In this document: in pieces, positions 1 through 6,196 of the stretch
Layout: each line of letters opens with the position of its first letter
Numbering within the stretch: position 1 is the first letter of the stretch
From: Candidatus Nomurabacteria bacterium
GTDB taxonomy: Bacteria; Patescibacteriota; Minisyncoccia; Phycocordibacterales; UBA9973
Length of the DNA stretch: 7,899 bases
Reading direction: 5' to 3'
Assembly (NCBI GenBank): GCA_023267315.1
Contig: JAHFNN010000039.1
Location: forward strand, 1-7,899
Notes under the pieces: model-generated
What the model was told of the DNA's origin: nothing
Databases searched by the model: none
Seen by the model: the letters and a program-made list of their open reading frames with translations, nothing else
Made by a program: the position numbers and the translations under genes

Positions 1-178
1 TCCCCCTTAGTAGTATATAAAAAGTCATTTTCACGCCATAATTAGCATAATTGGGGAGATTCAAGACTTTAGATTGTTCATACTCCCCACCGCCGCCGCC
101 GCCGCCGCCGCCGCCCCCTTTCCCGCGCTTTTTTCTTTCAAAAAATAAAACAATCACAAAGTATAACGCTGAATACAT
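1..178 (-). CDS. Partial gene: membrane-anchored, polyglycine protein of unknown function (N-terminal 59 residues)
   Basis: An open frame starts at ATG 178-176 and stays open to the left edge, so the C-terminus is missing. I do not recognise the family. It begins MYSALYFVIVLFFERKKRGK: about 13 hydrophobic residues followed by a basic cluster, which fits a signal anchor or short membrane helix with the basic side in the cytosol. Eleven glycines follow (residues 21-31), then a mixed stretch, EYEQSKVLNLPNYANYGVK, that reads like real protein. The ATG is 18 bases after the penton A stop, in line with the tight spacing of the block, and has A at -3. Two minimal reading frames (ATG-TAA at 190-195 and ATG-CAA-TAA at 182-190) precede it. 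It could be a minor virion or membrane protein. The frame is clear but the function is not. Confidence 0.6.
   Translation of the reverse strand, partial: MYSALYFVIVLFFERKKRGKGGGGGGGGGGGEYEQSKVLNLPNYANYGVKMTFYILLRG
86..118 (-). repeat. Polyglycine codon run with a (GGC)8 microsatellite
   Basis: Eleven consecutive glycine codons on the minus strand: GGG, eight GGC (92-115), GGT and GGG. The repeat is in frame with the partial gene at 1-178. A perfect triplet repeat can change length by slippage without breaking the frame, so the glycine linker may vary between copies of the element. Confidence 0.85.
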
Positions 179-180
179 AT

Positions 181-186
181 TTTATT
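181..186 (-). terminator. Possible polyadenylation signal AATAAA after penton A
   Basis: AATAAA on the minus strand lies 10 bases after the penton A stop codon and just before the ATG of the partial gene. It is a candidate 3' end signal for transcripts ending with penton A. The hexamer is common in AT-rich DNA, so this is weak on its own. Confidence 0.3.
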
Positions 187-196
187 GCATTACATT

Positions 197-1456
197 TTAA
201 AAGAAAAATCGAGATCTCCTGAAGTGAACTTTAAGCATAACGGGTTCACCATCCGAAAACTTTATATTTTGACCGTACGAATCTCTTATATCAATTTCGA
301 TGCTATCGATATAGCGCTGTCCGACGGGGACGTAATGGGGTTGGGTAAAATCCTTAACGATTTTTAAGCCATCCGTATCGCTCAATGGAATAATGCGCAA
401 TAGGGGTACTAGATCATGGCCCACTAATTGAGGAGTTACGATGCCACAGTAGATGAAAATGGAATCAATATCGCTATGTAGATTAATCATACGTTCACCT
501 CTGAGAGTGTAAGTTTCTTTTTTGTCAGATTTACTTAATAAAGTGTCGTGTGGGACAAATCCCAGGATGCGTTGTAATGTTTTCGAGACTTCCAATTCGA
601 CGTTGGGTGGAATGGTGATAGTGACTTTTCTGGATGATTTCTCATAATTAAAGTAGGGATAATTCATTTCTAAAGCAATGCGTTTCTGCAATTGGGCATC
701 GTTAAAAATTTTGTTTTGGGTTTCCGCATCCTGCAATTCCTTGGTTTTATTCTCCAGCGTTTCCAGGGCCGAATTAAGAGTGTGCTGAGCAGTGGTAATA
801 GCTTGCTTGGCTATTTCTTCATCTCTAACGTGATCATCCACGGATTTTTTGTCCTGTTTTGAACTGCTTATTTCCGTAGCACTGGCTTTGGCTAGAATAT
901 CGTCCAATTTTTTCACGAGATCATGTTGTTTATCTTTTAACAAATCATCCTTTTTTTTGAGTTGTGCTGCCAAAAATTCTTGATATTTACTCCTGTTATC
1001 CGCTTCAATTTTGAGAGCTAGAAAAGTTTCATGTTTAGCTTCTTCATATTTATCCTTGGCTTTTTTCAAGTTTTTAATTTCATCGGTGACACGTTTTCTT
1101 TGATCATCCACTTCTTTGCGTTTGCTTTCAATGTCGGGCAATTCTGACACACCGATGATATGGGAATTAATTTCTTCGATAAGGTCGTCGGGTTTTTCGT
1201 AAAATTTTTCTGTCAGTTTTATAGTTTTGTCCAATTTTTCATTACCCCATACGGTTATTTGAATTATGGCATCCTGCCCGGTAATAATAAACCAGTTGCG
1301 CTGAAAAGAAGTCTGAACCAATGCCACTTCGTAATCCTCATCCAACCATATAGGCATGGCCAGCTTGACTTTATAGTTTGTATGAGTGTTGGAAGGATAA
1401 TAATCCATACTACTATTGCTGGGTAAATCTACGTAAAATGAATCACGCGACTGCAT
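197..1456 (-). CDS. Penton-type minor capsid protein A with coiled-coil insertion
   Basis: This 419-residue protein is of the Polinton/adintovirus penton (minor capsid, single jelly-roll) type. Recognisable blocks are the N-terminal DSFYVDLPSNSS, then NTHTNYKVKLA and DYEVALVQTSFQRNW (residues 41-55), and the C-terminal IYCGIVTPQLVG, PLLRIIPLSDTDG (351-363), YIDSIEIDIRD (382-392) and a terminal HFRRSR. In the family the two halves lie close together. Here about 160 residues (105-262), rich in Lys, Glu and Asp and almost free of Gly and Pro, are inserted between them and read as coiled coil. The start is ATG 1456-1454 because MQSRDSFYV matches the start of the paralogue at 3751-5139 (MQAPDSFYV). 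The upstream extension would need TTG. It should form capsid vertices. It follows the protease gene after a 50-base gap, the largest in the block. Confidence 0.85.
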   Translation of the reverse strand: MQSRDSFYVDLPSNSSMDYYPSNTHTNYKVKLAMPIWLDEDYEVALVQTSFQRNWFIITGQDAIIQITVWGNEKLDKTIKLTEKFYEKPDDLIEEINSHIIGVSELPDIESKRKEVDDQRKRVTDEIKNLKKAKDKYEEAKHETFLALKIEADNRSKYQEFLAAQLKKKDDLLKDKQHDLVKKLDDILAKASATEISSSKQDKKSVDDHVRDEEIAKQAITTAQHTLNSALETLENKTKELQDAETQNKIFNDAQLQKRIALEMNYPYFNYEKSSRKVTITIPPNVELEVSKTLQRILGFVPHDTLLSKSDKKETYTLRGERMINLHSDIDSIFIYCGIVTPQLVGHDLVPLLRIIPLSDTDGLKIVKDFTQPHYVPVGQRYIDSIEIDIRDSYGQNIKFSDGEPVMLKVHFRRSRFFF

Positions 1457-1506
1457 GTTTATAACGTTCGTGAACAAATGAGATATTCAAAGTGTTTTAG
1501 TATGTT
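1457..1506 (-). other. 50-base spacer between protease and penton A genes
   Basis: This is the largest non-coding gap in the window. It follows an AATAAA that overlaps the protease stop and ends just before the penton A start, so it may be a boundary between transcription units. A TATAAA at 1458-1463 lies only one base from the ATG, too close to act as a normal TATA box for it. I see no other clear promoter element. Confidence 0.4.
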
Positions 1507-1511
1507 TTATT
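1506..1511 (-). terminator. Possible polyadenylation signal AATAAA overlapping the protease stop
   Basis: The minus-strand sequence GATAAATAAAAC contains AATAAA overlapping the TAA stop of the protease. Overlap of stop codon and poly(A) signal is common in compact eukaryotic DNA viruses. Placed before the only sizeable gap, it is a plausible end of the ATPase-to-protease transcripts. No transcript data support it here. Confidence 0.35.
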
Positions 1512-1989
1512 TATCAATTGGCTTATACAAGGGTAAATACATGGACATGACTCGTTTTATAAAATTAAGTACATATCTGTCATTGTTAAGAAAGTCATTA
1601 GGATTAAAATATGAAACAATGCGTAACATAGGCATATTCGAGCAGCGCAAAATTAAATAATAAACACAATATTGTCCACAAACTGCCGTGCGTAAATGCT
1701 GCAAGCGCTTTGTATTGAATGAATAAGATAAGCTGTTGGCATTTAAGAAACTGATTATAGAAGGAAGCATGGGGGGTAGACCAAAACTATCAAAATATTC
1801 CCCTTTTCCATCGGAAGAAAAATAGAGGGCCACCCAATGTGATCCCGAAGAAGTGCTCTTATCCAGATTGACGATGTAACATCGATGTTGTGCTTTGACT
1901 GGAAGCTGATCGCTAGCTTTTACACCACCAAAATAGCGTCGGGTGGAAGGATGAAGGAACATGAGCCTCTCCAATTGTAGAGTATCCAT
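1507..1989 (-). CDS. Adenain-type maturation cysteine protease
   Basis: A 160-residue protease of the adenovirus endopeptidase (C5) type, which in Polintons cleaves capsid and core precursors during virion maturation. The catalytic set is visible and correctly spaced: His51 in SGSHWVALYF, Asp67 in EYFDSFG (the place of Glu71 in adenain's EPFG), Gln97 as the likely oxyanion-hole residue, and Cys104 in VCGQYCVYYL. The Gln-to-Cys distance of seven equals that of adenain (Gln115, Cys122). It is shorter than adenain, which has about 204 residues. The start GAAAGAATGG has A at -3 and G at +4. It lies 8 bases after the major capsid gene. Candidate substrates are the three small virion proteins of this block, which carry consensus cleavage sites. 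Confidence 0.93.
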   Translation of the reverse strand: MDTLQLERLMFLHPSTRRYFGGVKASDQLPVKAQHRCYIVNLDKSTSSGSHWVALYFSSDGKGEYFDSFGLPPMLPSIISFLNANSLSYSFNTKRLQHLRTAVCGQYCVYYLILRCSNMPMLRIVSYFNPNDFLNNDRYVLNFIKRVMSMYLPLYKPIDK

Positions 1990-1997
1990 TCTTTCAT

Positions 1998-3320
1998 CTA
2001 ATAGTCGGTTGTAACGTTTCTCGATTGGTCGATTTCGATGATGTTGTTAAACACGGCCAGCAAGATTAAAGTCATATTTTTGTCCAGTGGATTTTGAAAT
2101 TTTAGGTCAATTCTCAGGGAACCATTTTTTACGAGATTAAAGTGAGTACCATCCAGAGCACTTTCATCAGCGGTCAGGTCAAAAGCATATAGAGTATTTC
2201 CTTTGCCATAATCTTCGTAAGTAATGCTGGGTGCTGTAGTACCGTAGTATTGACCCGTGGCTACATAAAATCCGTGATAGGGACGAGCCCATTCTTTACC
2301 CACAAAATTAGGTTGGTAGGGTGTGTTGGGAAATTGTACACCATCGACGTCCACGCTGATATAGCTAACATTCTTATGGTCGAAGTAAAAAGGATTGAGC
2401 TTCATGTCACCATTTTTGGCCGTGCTGTCCACGAGTCCCATTAGAATAAAACTAGGTTGGGGTCCCAAAATAGCATTAGGTATATTAATTTCTCTTAAAC
2501 CTTGAGAAATTGCGAAAGTACGGCATTCGGTGCGTCTGATGGGATATTTGAAAGTTGATTCTTTCAGACTTTTCTCTTGGGCTAGCATGACGGAGGGGTT
2601 CAGTTTTACCTGGCGTACGTATAATACCGCATTAGCAATGTTCAGTTTGTACTTATGTTTGTCTGTATCGGGAATGATGAGACAAAATTCAGGTTTGCTG
2701 ATTTGTAGTTGTAACCTAACATCGACATTGTTGGGAATGAGCTTGTCTTGTTCGCAAATATCCAGATGCAGGCGACCGATCATATCCATCTTGGCACTTT
2801 TCTTGCATCTTTCGTGGCGTAAATAAAGACCATCCGTTTTTTCTGCATTATCTGGATTTCTTTCACTTAGCGATTTATCCTTGTAGAACATTTCCACCGT
2901 GAGGAAGGATTTATGGTTCAGCATATCACTGGAAGCTAGGGTTTTCAAGTAGGCTTTGTAGGGATATTCTTGGTCATTCGATGTAATGGGCTTGTCCCCC
3001 AGCTGAATTGAAACGGCAGAAAATATACTGTGAAATGTGTTGTTGATGGGCGATACCTTGCTGTCATCGGGAAGTGGAGTGCCATTTTCCAAGGTAACTT
3101 GTGGGGCCAAACTGAGAAAGGCATTAGATAGGTCCAAATAATCTTCTCCATTTCCAGGAATGAAAAACTCGATGTGCTTGGAATCCTTGACTGGAGCGAT
3201 GGGATAGTAGCCTACATATTTTGATGATTCGATGCATATTTGGGTGACGGGTACAGTGTGTAGGTCCAGCTCACATTTGAGAGCTTCGCTCGACATGGGG
3301 TGCGTCAAAAAACCGCTCAT
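1998..3320 (-). CDS. Major capsid protein (double jelly-roll, hexon-like)
   Basis: A 440-residue protein of the Polinton major capsid family, related to C. elegans transposon protein F54H12.2 and to hexon-type double jelly-roll capsid proteins. Family blocks include FFIPGNGEDYLDLSNAFL (52-69), NNTFHSIFSAVSIQL (93-107), YPYKAYLKTLAS (119-130), DGLYLRHE (163-170), IGRLHLDI (181-188), AVLYVRQVKLNPSVMLA (231-247), KYPIRRTE (258-265), LYAFDLTADE (377-386) and the C-terminal NNIIEIDQSRNV. Trimers of such proteins tile the icosahedral facets. The ATG is separated by a single base from the stop of the pVI/pX-like gene (TAAAATG) and has A at -3. No signal peptide or obvious truncation is seen. The length fits the compact Polinton capsid proteins rather than adenovirus hexon, which is about twice as long. 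Confidence 0.92.
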   Translation of the reverse strand: MSGFLTHPMSSEALKCELDLHTVPVTQICIESSKYVGYYPIAPVKDSKHIEFFIPGNGEDYLDLSNAFLSLAPQVTLENGTPLPDDSKVSPINNTFHSIFSAVSIQLGDKPITSNDQEYPYKAYLKTLASSDMLNHKSFLTVEMFYKDKSLSERNPDNAEKTDGLYLRHERCKKSAKMDMIGRLHLDICEQDKLIPNNVDVRLQLQISKPEFCLIIPDTDKHKYKLNIANAVLYVRQVKLNPSVMLAQEKSLKESTFKYPIRRTECRTFAISQGLREINIPNAILGPQPSFILMGLVDSTAKNGDMKLNPFYFDHKNVSYISVDVDGVQFPNTPYQPNFVGKEWARPYHGFYVATGQYYGTTAPSITYEDYGKGNTLYAFDLTADESALDGTHFNLVKNGSLRIDLKFQNPLDKNMTLILLAVFNNIIEIDQSRNVTTDY

Positions 3321-3321
3321 T

Positions 3322-3744
3322 TTAGAGTGTGAAAATATCCTTGGTCTTGCTTGATACTTTACGCTTCTTGGCTCCGGACTGTAATGTCTTACGTGCCACC
3401 TTCCGCTTGCGTTTTATTCGTTTTCCACTGCCTCGTTGACCCGTTAATGTTCCCACTACATTTTTACCAGTCTCTATGAATCGATCTCGAGCCGATTGTT
3501 TGAGCGATTTACCCGCTTCCACGTCAGACACGATGTTACTTCCTGTCTTTAATAGATGCTTAGCCAATCCAATTCCTCCCCTCTTCAATAATGGAACGGC
3601 AAAACGAAATAGGGATGAAAAGAAACCGTGTCCTTTTTGATGACGGCTTCCCGTATAAACGGGCAGACCATAAGCTGCCTGATTTGTGTAATAATCACAA
3701 ATATGATCGTTGGAATGACGGGAGCAGCGATAAGGCACGCGCAT
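3322..3744 (-). CDS. pVI/pX-like minor virion protein with two candidate protease sites
   Basis: A 140-residue basic protein of a type widespread in Polintons and adintoviruses. An N-terminal region (1-39, with Cys7 and Cys16) ends in YGLPVYTGSRHQKGHG. The segment GFFSSLFRFAVPLLKRGG (40-57) looks amphipathic. A middle region follows, and a strongly basic tail (107-134) contains RIKRKRK and KKRKV, suited to DNA binding or nuclear import. Two matches to the adenovirus protease consensus divide these parts: QKGH|G at 36-40 and QRGS|G at 103-107. The layout of propeptide, amphipathic segment and basic tail resembles adenovirus pVI, with the tail also like core protein pX. A membrane-disrupting and DNA-condensing role is an inference from layout. 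It starts 6 bases after penton B and ends 1 base before the capsid gene. Confidence 0.8.
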   Translation of the reverse strand: MRVPYRCSRHSNDHICDYYTNQAAYGLPVYTGSRHQKGHGFFSSLFRFAVPLLKRGGIGLAKHLLKTGSNIVSDVEAGKSLKQSARDRFIETGKNVVGTLTGQRGSGKRIKRKRKVARKTLQSGAKKRKVSSKTKDIFTL

Positions 3745-3750
3745 GATGAG

Positions 3751-5139
3751 TTATGAATTCTTTCTTCGAAAATGCAGTACGTTCACTACAACGTCGTCGT
3801 CTGAAAAGCGTATTGCATCCCCGTACATGTCTCTTATATCAATCTCTATACTGTCGATGTAATTCTGATTGAGGGGTAAATAGAAAGATTGGGGATAGGT
3901 CTTAGTAATTCTCATGCCATCTGTATCACTTAAGTGAACGATGCGTAATAAGGGAGCCAGTATTTCGCCCAAATATTGGGGTCGAACTACGTCAGAATAG
4001 ATGCAAAAAGAATTCAAATCGGTTCTCATGTCCGCCGTCAGTTCGCCGAAAATGTAGCTTTCTTCGGCTTCAGAGTTGGATATGTACTCTTCTCGCGGTT
4101 TAAATCCGAGCATACGTTGTACGACTCTGGATAATTTTATGTGAACATATTTGGGTAAAACTATAGCCACTTTTCTACTGGCCGCTTCATAAATGAGATA
4201 GGGAATTCCTTTTTCTGCAGCATAAGCTTTTTGTGGGAAAAAGTGAGACAATGCCTTCTCTCGCGCATCTTCGTCAGTTTTCTGTTGTAATTCTAAAACT
4301 TTAAATTCGCTTGTTTTTATTTCCAGTATTTTCTTTTTAGAAGTTAAGTTAGAGGTACGGTTAAGCAGAGTCTTCTCGCTGTTGGAGCGTTTTATACGAT
4401 ACCCCTCCAGAGTCCTGATTTCACTAGCTTTCTCCTGACTATCTTTCATTTTTTCTACGCGGATTAATTCAGTCAGTTCAGCAATGCGTTGAGCTGCTGC
4501 TACAGCATCACCCGGAAACACATCGTCAGGATACTTGCTCACACGCTCCAACTGTGATTCGTAGGTATCCAGAAGTCTGATAAAAGTATCGAGGCGATCA
4601 TCCGCAGCTTTGGTGGCCGTTTTGTAAGCATTGTCCGCTCTTTCAAATTCAGCTTTCGCTTTTTCCAATAAAACAGCCGCTTCCGTTACTTCCTGTTGGT
4701 ATTCGATCAACTCTTGTCGTTTTTTGTCAAGATTTTGAGTGTTCAGGATGGAGGTATGAATGTTGTCGATAACTTCATTAACGGTCACCTGCTTTTTATC
4801 ACTAGGTTTAATATCCCCATGCTGCTGACCGAAGCTCTCCATAATTTTTTGATTTATTTCTTGCACCAGATAATCGGGCTTCTCATAGTATCCCTCTTGT
4901 ACCTTAATGCTTTTGAAGATGGAATCGGCCGTTTTGACGATTTCCACTGTACAATCTTTGCTAGTGACATTATACCAATTTCGCTGAAAAAATGTTTCCA
5001 CCAAAGCGACTTCATAATCTTCATTTACAATAATAGTCTTGGCCAATTTAACGATGTAGTTTGAATGGGTATTTCCCGGGTAAAATGCAGCGCTACTATT
5101 GCTGGGAAGTACCACGTAAAAACTATCTGGTGCTTGCAT
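3751..5139 (-). CDS. Penton-type minor capsid protein B with long coiled-coil insertion
   Basis: A 462-residue paralogue of penton A. The N-terminal block (DSFYVVLPSNSS, NTHSNYIVKLA, DYEVALVETFFQRNW) and the C-terminal block (RVVQRMLGF, PLLRIVHLSDTDG at 396-408, NYIDSIEIDIRD, LHFRRK) carry the Polinton penton signature. Over the first 100 residues the two paralogues are identical at somewhat more than half of positions. Between the halves lies an insertion of about 195 residues (105-300), charged and alanine-rich. It forms two long helical stretches joined by a Pro/Gly/Asp turn, KYPDDVFPGD (202-211), as expected for an antiparallel coiled-coil hairpin. Its sequence does not resemble the penton A insertion. 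The ATG overlaps the 3' end of the integrase gene by 17 bases. It probably forms vertices, perhaps with a spike made by the hairpin. Confidence 0.86.
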   Translation of the reverse strand: MQAPDSFYVVLPSNSSAAFYPGNTHSNYIVKLAKTIIVNEDYEVALVETFFQRNWYNVTSKDCTVEIVKTADSIFKSIKVQEGYYEKPDYLVQEINQKIMESFGQQHGDIKPSDKKQVTVNEVIDNIHTSILNTQNLDKKRQELIEYQQEVTEAAVLLEKAKAEFERADNAYKTATKAADDRLDTFIRLLDTYESQLERVSKYPDDVFPGDAVAAAQRIAELTELIRVEKMKDSQEKASEIRTLEGYRIKRSNSEKTLLNRTSNLTSKKKILEIKTSEFKVLELQQKTDEDAREKALSHFFPQKAYAAEKGIPYLIYEAASRKVAIVLPKYVHIKLSRVVQRMLGFKPREEYISNSEAEESYIFGELTADMRTDLNSFCIYSDVVRPQYLGEILAPLLRIVHLSDTDGMRITKTYPQSFYLPLNQNYIDSIEIDIRDMYGDAIRFSDDDVVVNVLHFRRKNS

Positions 5140-6196
5140 CTTCCAAATGGACTAAGTCAGCAGCATTGACCCAAGAATTATACTGATCGTTGTATCCTGC
5201 CCACTTCACTAGATATTTGTTGCCTTTTTTACGCACGATACGTTCTATGCGCCATAAGTCATCGTCCGATTTTAAAATTTTTTGTAGCTCCTGAGGATAA
5301 AACATACCCTTTATGGCATTTCCACCCAGATCTGATAGATTATAGACTGGAGGTTGCTTATCCAAGACTCGACTAATGGTAAACACTTCATCCGTCCAAT
5401 TGGGTAGATAACCTTTATCGAATGTCCGACGGGTTTTAGAAATGCGCACTTTATCCCCCAACCCTAGTGAAGCGTAAGTCTTCTTATGAGATGGAAACAA
5501 GGTTTTATGTACTTCTTTCACATTAGAGGGAGACACTGTTTCAGGGGCTCTGCCTATGCTGCGATGATACGATGAATTGTATCCCTTCACCAAGCGCGGT
5601 AGGATGTCTATGTATTTATGATTTCCTCGATGAGTAAAATACCTCCACATGCGAGATTTTAAAGTACGGTTGAAACGTTCAACGACGGAGGCTTTTGTTT
5701 CGCTGTATGTGGTGTAATAGCCCACGTTTGATTTGTCGAGAAAGGCGCGCACATTTTTATTGATAAATTCACTGCCATAATCCGTTTGAATTTTTTTGGG
5801 TTTCCGGCCTTGTTTGAATATTTTTTGAATAGCTTTTAATACGGTCATTCCTGTTTTATCCTTAAGTGGATGGACCCAAGCAAATTTGGAAAATACATCG
5901 ATGCACGTCAGAAGAAAGGTGTAACCCGCATTATCTTGTTTGTACGCTTTCATGTCCACTAAATCCATCTGCCATACATCGTCAATATGACTCACCAGAG
6001 TTCGTCTTCGGCTAAATTTTAGTCTCACGGGTTTGTGTAGAGTGTATACATCTTGTTTACTTAACCACTCTTGAATTTCTTTACGAGTAAATTGTTGCTT
6101 AGCGGCACGATGAAGTCGGTCAATTCCTCCTAGGGCTCCCGTGGATTCGGGTTGATAATAAATTTGCCTTAACTGCTCATCTACACTTCCTCCCAT
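5123..6196 (-). CDS. Retroviral-type DDE integrase with C-terminal chromodomain
   Basis: A 357-residue integrase of the Polinton type, like C. elegans F54H12.3. The N-terminal region contains WLSKQDVYTLHKPVRLKF (44-61) and no clear HHCC zinc finger. The RVE core has Asp78 in WQMDLVD, Asp139 in QTDYGSEF and Glu173 in ASVVERFNRTLK. By my count 33 residues separate the last two, slightly below the classic 35. A small SH3-like segment spans about 243-305 (LGLGDKVRISK to YPQELQKI). A chromodomain (314-347) has WRIERIV, YLVKWAGY and NSW. Trp315, Trp332 and Tyr335 can supply the aromatic cage that reads methylated histone tails. It inserts the element DNA into the host genome, probably guided to chromatin. 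The start overlaps the preceding gene by 16 bases and the end overlaps penton B by 17. Confidence 0.95.
   Translation of the reverse strand: MGGSVDEQLRQIYYQPESTGALGGIDRLHRAAKQQFTRKEIQEWLSKQDVYTLHKPVRLKFSRRRTLVSHIDDVWQMDLVDMKAYKQDNAGYTFLLTCIDVFSKFAWVHPLKDKTGMTVLKAIQKIFKQGRKPKKIQTDYGSEFINKNVRAFLDKSNVGYYTTYSETKASVVERFNRTLKSRMWRYFTHRGNHKYIDILPRLVKGYNSSYHRSIGRAPETVSPSNVKEVHKTLFPSHKKTYASLGLGDKVRISKTRRTFDKGYLPNWTDEVFTISRVLDKQPPVYNLSDLGGNAIKGMFYPQELQKILKSDDDLWRIERIVRKKGNKYLVKWAGYNDQYNSWVNAADLVHLEDASTR

Noticed and set aside
14..24. TATATAAAAAG as a plus-strand TATA box
   Set aside because: It lies inside the partial minus-strand gene, encoding Phe-Tyr-Ile, and no plus-strand gene follows.
144..149. 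Plus-strand AATAAA
   Set aside because: It lies within the minus-strand partial gene and no plus-strand transcript is supported.
1458..1463. TATAAA before penton A as a promoter
   Set aside because: It is one base from the ATG, so transcripts starting 25-30 bases downstream would lack the start codon.
1457..1477. Longer N-terminus for penton A (MFTNVIN before MQSRD)
   Set aside because: It starts at TTG, and the paralogue begins at the matching MQ; the ATG at 1456 is the better start.
1920..1997. 25-residue frame from an ATG directly after the capsid stop (TAGATG)
   Set aside because: It has a weak start context, is out of frame with the protease, and overlaps it fully; no family features.
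2945..3151. 68-residue minus-strand frame inside the capsid gene
   Set aside because: It overlaps the conserved capsid frame and shows no recognisable motif.
3147..3161. IPGNG in the major capsid protein as a protease site
   Set aside because: It fits the pattern but lies in the conserved FFIPGNGEDYLDLS block, where a cut would break the first jelly-roll; taken as a chance match.
185..5064. Plus-strand open frames of 60-122 residues (185-367, 1160-1426, 1478-1660, 2250-2444, 2530-2826, 4696-5064)
   Set aside because: All lie mainly opposite clear minus-strand genes and show no domain; they are shadow frames.
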